Shown: positions 29,470-34,217 of the stretch, in pieces | How the letters are laid out: every line of letters begins with the position of its first letter | Position numbering within the stretch: position 1 is the stretch's first letter | Assembly: GCA_002401725.1 (NCBI GenBank) | Contig: NVTW01000007.1 | Span: 11,875 to 46,091, forward strand | Direction: 5' to 3' | DNA length: 34,217 nucleotides | Source of the DNA: Gammaproteobacteria bacterium | GTDB taxonomy: Bacteria; Pseudomonadota; Gammaproteobacteria; Enterobacterales; Alteromonadaceae | Made by a program: the position numbers and the translations under genes | Notes under the pieces: model-generated | Seen by the model: the letters and a program-made list of their open reading frames with translations, nothing else | Told to the model about the DNA's origin: nothing | The model's database searches: none

Positions 29470-29901
29470 TTAAAATGGTTTAACATAAACCAAAATAATA
29501 ATGATGAATAGGGCAATAACAGGAACTTCATTAAAAACACGATAGAATTTTCCTGAACGAGTATTTTTGTCTTGTTGAAAAATGTTAACTAATTTAAAAC
29601 AGTAACCGTGGTAAGCCAATAATAAAATGACTAGCGTTAATTTTATATGCAGCCATTTTGCCGCTTTAAACCATTCACTACCGTATTGATAAATTATCGC
29701 AATGCCCAGTGCTACGGTTAAAATAGCAAAGGGAGTAATAAAATAGAGTAAGCGTTTTTCCATACCTTTTAATTGTTCGGCAAATTCTTTTGAAGTGGTT
29801 TCGGCATGATTAACAAATAAGCGTGGTAAATAAAAAATTCCCGCGAACCATGCCACCATAAAAATCACATGAAAAGCTTTTAACCACAATATAGTATTCA
29901 T
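29470..29901 (-). CDS. hemJ: Protoporphyrinogen IX oxidase HemJ-like membrane protein
   Basis: MNTILWLKAFHVIFMVAWFAGIFYLPRLFVNHAE, HIKLTLVILLLAYHGYC, typical HemJ/UPF0093. Confidence 0.88.
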   Translation of the reverse strand: MNTILWLKAFHVIFMVAWFAGIFYLPRLFVNHAETTSKEFAEQLKGMEKRLLYFITPFAILTVALGIAIIYQYGSEWFKAAKWLHIKLTLVILLLAYHGYCFKLVNIFQQDKNTRSGKFYRVFNEVPVIALFIIIILVYVKPF

Positions 29902-31574
29902 ACTTTACCTTGTAATAAATAATTTTTAATTTGATCAAAAGTGATGATCCCTAAAATATCATCACTATCTTTATCGTAAATATAAACGCCACCATTGCGC
30001 TGGTGTAGTAGTAATAAGTAAGCCTCGGCAAGTGTTGCTTGGCTAAATAAAGGCTGTAAATTATGATAGCAATAAGGGGCGTTAATCGCTGAGGATGATT
30101 TATTTTTAACTTCTATCCATTGATAAACAACGTTATTGTTTTCTTCAGTTTTTAATATTAGTGGGTTGTTATTTGAACTACTAAGTAATGCTTCGTGGTT
30201 AGGTTCTTGTGTGTGTAATATGAAATTAGTATTCATTTGACTTAACACACCAACACGTTGCAGTGCGGTTTCAATCGGTGGTTTACGGTAAACTAAATTT
30301 TGAATATCTAATTGCATGGCAAACACTGAGCGAGTTTTAAACAACTGACCTGAAATTAAGCAAGCGGTGGCAATAACGATCATTGCTGGGAGCATAATTT
30401 CTAATTGATTTGACAATTCAACAACCGTTAACAAAGCGGCCAAGGGTGCGTTTAATGTTGCTGCCATAAAGCCCGCCATACCAATTAACGCAAAATCACT
30501 ACCTGCGTAGTTTCCGGGAATAACAAAACCAATGACTAAAGCGCCAAAAATACCACTTACCGCACCGATGCCAATAATAGGTCCAACAAGTCCACCGGGC
30601 ATTCCTAAGCCGATAACTAATACCGTCATCAGTAATTTTGCCGCGAGCAAACTTGCAATAAAAATGATTTGATCATGATTTTCCATCGAAAAAGCAACTG
30701 CACTAATACCGGTGCCCATGGCTTGAGGTACTAAGTACCCTAAAGAACCGGTAATTAATGCCGCTAGCATTAAACGAGTAAAAATATGAAGTTTTTCAGA
30801 ACGTTTGATGGTGAAAACAATAATATGATTAAAGGTTGATGCGAAAACACCCAGTAATAATCCAAGTAATATTAAGATCAAAAAATCATGGTGGGTTAAT
30901 GCAATTTGGCTGATAAATTCATAATCGCGAGTGGCACCAAAAACACTGCTGGTAACAATAGATCCCATTATTGCAGCGAGCATTATCGGAATAAACATTT
31001 GCATGTCGTATTCGCGTAAAATAACTTCCATTACAAAAAGCACCGCTGCTATGGGGGTGTTAAAACTGGCGGCAATACCTGCGGCAATTCCACAAGCACA
31101 TAAGGTACGAATACTATTATTCGGTAAAGCCAGTTTTACCCCAATAAAACTACTGGCGGCGGCGCCCAAATGTACAACTGGACCTTCTTTACCCACTGAA
31201 AAACCGGTAGATAATGATACTACGCCACCAATAAATTGATGGAATGTATTGCGAAAGGGAATAGCGCCATAAGCAACTTTTAAACGATGTAGAACAAAAG
31301 GTATACCGGTACGTTGATATTTATAACCCGTTAGCCAACTAAAAAATAAAATAACTAATGCGCCAATAATTGGTAGATCGAAACGACTTAAGGCATCTAA
31401 ACTGGTATAGTTATCGTAATTGTTTAAATATAATCCTTGAATAGATTTGATAGTAAAGGTAAAAAGAACAATAAACATTGCCGCAGCAAAACCACCGACA
31501 ATAGCTAATAAGCAAAGTTGCCATGATAATTGCGGTGACGCTAGTTGTTTTCGAAATGCAGAAAAAGACACCAT
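29898..31574 (-). CDS. ClC-family chloride channel/antiporter with C-terminal CBS-like region
   Basis: GKEGPVVHLGAAASS (gating Glu retained), GMPGGLVGPIIGIGAVSG, RTGIPF. Confidence 0.9.
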   Translation of the reverse strand: MVSFSAFRKQLASPQLSWQLCLLAIVGGFAAAMFIVLFTFTIKSIQGLYLNNYDNYTSLDALSRFDLPIIGALVILFFSWLTGYKYQRTGIPFVLHRLKVAYGAIPFRNTFHQFIGGVVSLSTGFSVGKEGPVVHLGAAASSFIGVKLALPNNSIRTLCACGIAAGIAASFNTPIAAVLFVMEVILREYDMQMFIPIMLAAIMGSIVTSSVFGATRDYEFISQIALTHHDFLILILLGLLLGVFASTFNHIIVFTIKRSEKLHIFTRLMLAALITGSLGYLVPQAMGTGISAVAFSMENHDQIIFIASLLAAKLLMTVLVIGLGMPGGLVGPIIGIGAVSGIFGALVIGFVIPGNYAGSDFALIGMAGFMAATLNAPLAALLTVVELSNQLEIMLPAMIVIATACLISGQLFKTRSVFAMQLDIQNLVYRKPPIETALQRVGVLSQMNTNFILHTQEPNHEALLSSSNNNPLILKTEENNNVVYQWIEVKNKSSSAINAPYCYHNLQPLFSQATLAEAYLLLLHQRNGGVYIYDKDSDDILGIITFDQIKNYLLQGKV

Positions 31575-31608
31575 AGCTGTTGTATCATAATAATAAAAAA
31601 GAGCTCTA

Positions 31609-31925
31609 ATATACTCATGTTACCTCGAAATACTCGTTTCAGCGAGAATTAAATGGCTTAGAGGCAAGGCATTGATTGAAGAGAATGGTTGTTCAGGACA
31701 ATATGCTCCTGCATTGTCTAAGATGCTACATCCGTGTAGCGACCTTGTCGAAATCAATAACGCGGCATATAAGCCATTTAAACTCGCCCTACGGGGAAGT
31801 CTGAGCAAATCATGTTCGTCGTTGCTTCTTTTTTTAAGGGAACAACCATTAATAAAAATAAGCGCCTTGATCATGAATTGCTCAGGCGTCCTGAAACAGA
31901 TATTTTGAAATATCATGAGTATATA
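31609..31925. repeat. Intergenic repeat family B (about 315 bp, MITE-like, highly foldable)
   Basis: Ends ATATACTCATGttacctcgAAATActcGTTTCAG and inverted CTGAAACagATATTttgaaataTCATGAGTATATA; internal arms 31643-31682 / 31748-31787 and hairpins GACAAT...ATTGTC and GCTACA-TCCG-TGTAGC. Confidence 0.75.
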
Positions 31926-31936
31926 ATACGTTAATA

Positions 31937-32653
31937 ATGAATTGGTTAGCAAAAATTAATCTAAAAACTGTTTTTCTTCGTTTTGGGGCGTTTCGTTCAG
32001 CCTTATTGATACTTGTTGTGATCAGCCTTTGTTTATACATTGGCTATCGTTTTGGCAATTTCTATCACGGTTATCAACTAAAAACACTTGCCGAGCAACA
32101 GCAAAGGTTAGCATTGTTATATGCCGAGAATGAACAAAGCATTAAACACACTAACTCTTTAGAAGTTGAGCTTGAAATTGAGCGTATGGCTAATCAAAAG
32201 TCATTAACTTTATTGAGTAAAGCGGAAGCTGAACATTATCAACTAAAAAAAGAACTCGCCTTTTATGAAAAAGTCATGGCGCCTGAAAAAATAGCTGAAG
32301 GTGTGGTTATTGACAATTTACACATTTCACCTACCTCAAGTAAAAATCATTATCGTTTTCAAGTGGTGTTGGTACAGCAAAATAAGCGTAAACGTTACGC
32401 TAAAGGTTATGTGCAGTTAAAATTTATCGGTAGTTTGAATGATCAACCCAGTAATATAATACTCACTAAAATAACTAACATCACCCGTAAAGAAATGTCA
32501 TTTAATTTTCAATATTTTCAAATGATTGAAGGCGAATTTACTTTGCCTGAACATTATACGCCCGAGCAAATTTTAGTCGCCGCGATTATGCCAAAAAGTC
32601 GGTGGCAAAAATATCATCGTTTAGAACAAACTTATCCGTGGCAAATTGATTGA
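31937..32653 (+). CDS. DUF6776-like single-pass membrane protein with coiled coil
   Basis: TM helix near N-terminus, heptad-like segment, located just upstream of erpA as DUF6776 genes often are. Confidence 0.6.
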   Translation: MNWLAKINLKTVFLRFGAFRSALLILVVISLCLYIGYRFGNFYHGYQLKTLAEQQQRLALLYAENEQSIKHTNSLEVELEIERMANQKSLTLLSKAEAEHYQLKKELAFYEKVMAPEKIAEGVVIDNLHISPTSSKNHYRFQVVLVQQNKRKRYAKGYVQLKFIGSLNDQPSNIILTKITNITRKEMSFNFQYFQMIEGEFTLPEHYTPEQILVAAIMPKSRWQKYHRLEQTYPWQID

Positions 32654-32660
32654 TGTTGGA

Positions 32661-32684
32661 TATATACTCATGACACTTCAAAAT
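32661..32684. repeat. Solo terminal segment of repeat family B
   Basis: TATATACTCATGACACTTCAAAAT is 22/24 identical to the reverse complement of 31902-31925. Confidence 0.7.
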
Positions 32685-32689
32685 GCCGT

Positions 32690-32745
32690 TGTAGGTTGAG
32701 GCTTGCCTCAAATAGCACAAGCCTTTGCAGCAGCTGCAACCTACA
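32690..32745. repeat. Palindromic intergenic repeat (TGTAGGTTG family), copy 2
   Basis: TGTAGGTTG...CAACCTACA inverted ends; internal GAGGCTTGCCTC hairpin. Confidence 0.75.
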
Positions 32746-32864
32746 GTTTGAATGATTGTGGATATAGTGGCTAGCTATTACTTGACTAAAACACTCAGGT
32801 TTAAGATAATTGCGCCTTGTTAGCAATTAGGCTAATTTTCCCGTGTATAAAAAAGTGATATAGA

Positions 32865-33206
32865 ATGTCGAATCCTGAATTACCGATCAAATTTACCGAT
32901 GCTGCGGCAACTAAAGTGCTGTCGTTGATCACCGAAGAAGAAAACCCTAACCTTAAATTACGCGTTTATGTTACTGGCGGCGGTTGTTCAGGATTTCAAT
33001 ACGGTTTTACCTTTGATGAAAAAGTTAACGACGGTGATATGACCATTGAAAAGCAAGGCGTAACTATGGTTGTTGATCCGATGAGCCTACAATATTTAGT
33101 TGATGGCGAAGTCGATTATGTTGAAGGGTTAGAAGGTAGTCGCTTTTTAGTGAACAATCCTAATGCAACTAGTACCTGCGGTTGTGGTTCATCTTTTTCG
33201 ATTTGA
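32865..33206 (+). CDS. erpA: Iron-sulfur cluster insertion protein ErpA
   Basis: [27 protein letters not shown]. Confidence 0.96.
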   Translation: MSNPELPIKFTDAAATKVLSLITEEENPNLKLRVYVTGGGCSGFQYGFTFDEKVNDGDMTIEKQGVTMVVDPMSLQYLVDGEVDYVEGLEGSRFLVNNPNATSTCGCGSSFSI

Positions 33207-33346
33207 TTATTTTAATCTCTTTATTTACAAAAAATAATATCAGGTAATACCAGTAATATTTTGTTGCATCTTTGTGATTGCAGCTAACCGGTGGTTTTCT
33301 GTTATGATAGTGCGGTTAAAAATCATCATAAAAGTGCAGAAAGATT

Positions 33347-34217
33347 ATGACCGCCGTTGTCAATTCAAACGCTAAAAACACACCTTCCAAACAATATATC
33401 AATAAACGTCAGTGGTTAGCTGAACGTCCTTATATATTAGCTATTACAATTACCTTAGTGCTTATTTTGTGGATGGTTTCTGGTGTGATGCAAGCACAAG
33501 AGGCGCCACCGAGTCATCAAAAACAAAGTGCGCCTATCGCTAAAGTGCAAATTAAGCATATGCAGGCAGAAATTATTCATGATTCTATTGAGTTATATGG
33601 TCGTACAGAGCCTAATAGGGTAGTAACTTTACGTGCAGAAGTGCGTGGAAAAATTATTGAAGTATTAGCGCAACGTGGTGCTAAAGTAGTCCAAAATCAA
33701 ATTATTGCCAAGCTTGATTTAAATGATTTACCAGCACAATTAAAACAAGTTAAAGCATTAATTTCGCAACGCGAAATAGAATATAAAGGCGCTCAATCAC
33801 TTAATAAAAAAGGCTATCAAGGACAAGCGCAATTATCACAAAAATATGCAGCATTAATAGCAGCAAAAGCCGATTTAGTGCGTTTGCAACTAACCCTAAA
33901 AAATACCGTAATTAGAGCACCGTTTAGTGGTATTTTAAATGAGCGTTATATTGAGGTTGGCGATTATGTTAAATCTGGCGATAAAATTGCCCTTATTGCT
34001 GATTTAGATCCCTTAGTCGTGCGTGCTTATGCCACTGAAAATCAAATTAGTCAGTTAGCTGTTGGAGAAATTGCTGACATTAGCTTGCTAAACCAACAGC
34101 GTAAATCAGGTAAAATTCGTTATATTGCTAGCGTTGCTGATCAACTAACTAATACCTTTAAAATTGAAGTGGTGGTGGGTAATCCTAATAGTAAGTTAGT
34201 CGCTGGTTTAAGTAGCG
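33347..34217 (+). CDS. Efflux RND transporter periplasmic adaptor subunit (truncated by window end)
   Basis: Own translation: MTAVVNSNAKNTPSKQYINKRQWLAERPYILAITITLVLILWMVSGVMQAQ...LRAEVRGKIIEVLAQRGAKV...VIRAPFSGILNERYIEVGDYVKSGDKIALIADLDPLVV. Confidence 0.88.
   Translation, partial: MTAVVNSNAKNTPSKQYINKRQWLAERPYILAITITLVLILWMVSGVMQAQEAPPSHQKQSAPIAKVQIKHMQAEIIHDSIELYGRTEPNRVVTLRAEVRGKIIEVLAQRGAKVVQNQIIAKLDLNDLPAQLKQVKALISQREIEYKGAQSLNKKGYQGQAQLSQKYAALIAAKADLVRLQLTLKNTVIRAPFSGILNERYIEVGDYVKSGDKIALIADLDPLVVRAYATENQISQLAVGEIADISLLNQQRKSGKIRYIASVADQLTNTFKIEVVVGNPNSKLVAGLSS

Noticed and set aside
31620-31952. Minus-strand 110-aa ORF (and plus-strand 31672..31908)
   Set aside because: Lies almost entirely inside the structured repeat family B; coding on both strands is a by-product of the palindromic repeat.
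1-34217. Defence system, prophage or toxin-antitoxin locus
   Set aside because: Looked for nuclease, RT, Cas, RM, phage structural and paired small toxin genes; none are supported by the ORF translations.

Overview
The window looks like chromosomal DNA of an AT-rich marine gammaproteobacterium (gene content and repeats suggest Colwellia/Thalassotalea-like Alteromonadales; inference only). Most of it is housekeeping: yihI, a DUF2489 gene, hemN, a DUF1285 gene, a secreted GH13 amylase, lexA, a pepB-like M17 peptidase, a cadA/zntA-type ATPase with a divergent cadR-type MerR regulator, thpR, an AGCS symporter, a glycosyltransferase/PAP2 pair, hrpB, mrcB, hemL, pyrB, hemJ, a ClC channel, erpA and a truncated RND adaptor. 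I see no defence system, prophage, CRISPR array or rRNA/tRNA. The strongest non-coding signal is an unannotated CsrB/CsrC-type RNA at about 163-506. It has 13 GGA motifs, several in hairpin loops, a strong intrinsic terminator, and lies directly upstream of yihI-DUF2489-hemN, the E. coli csrC neighbourhood. The second theme is a set of modular, strongly folded intergenic repeats: a two-copy element with terminal inverted repeats, a ~315-bp element with multibranched folding potential that shares a ~42-bp cassette with one of those copies, a solo end of that element, two TGTAGGTTG palindromes and a 20-bp tandem array. A winged-helix/TPR regulator is interrupted by one in-frame TAA.
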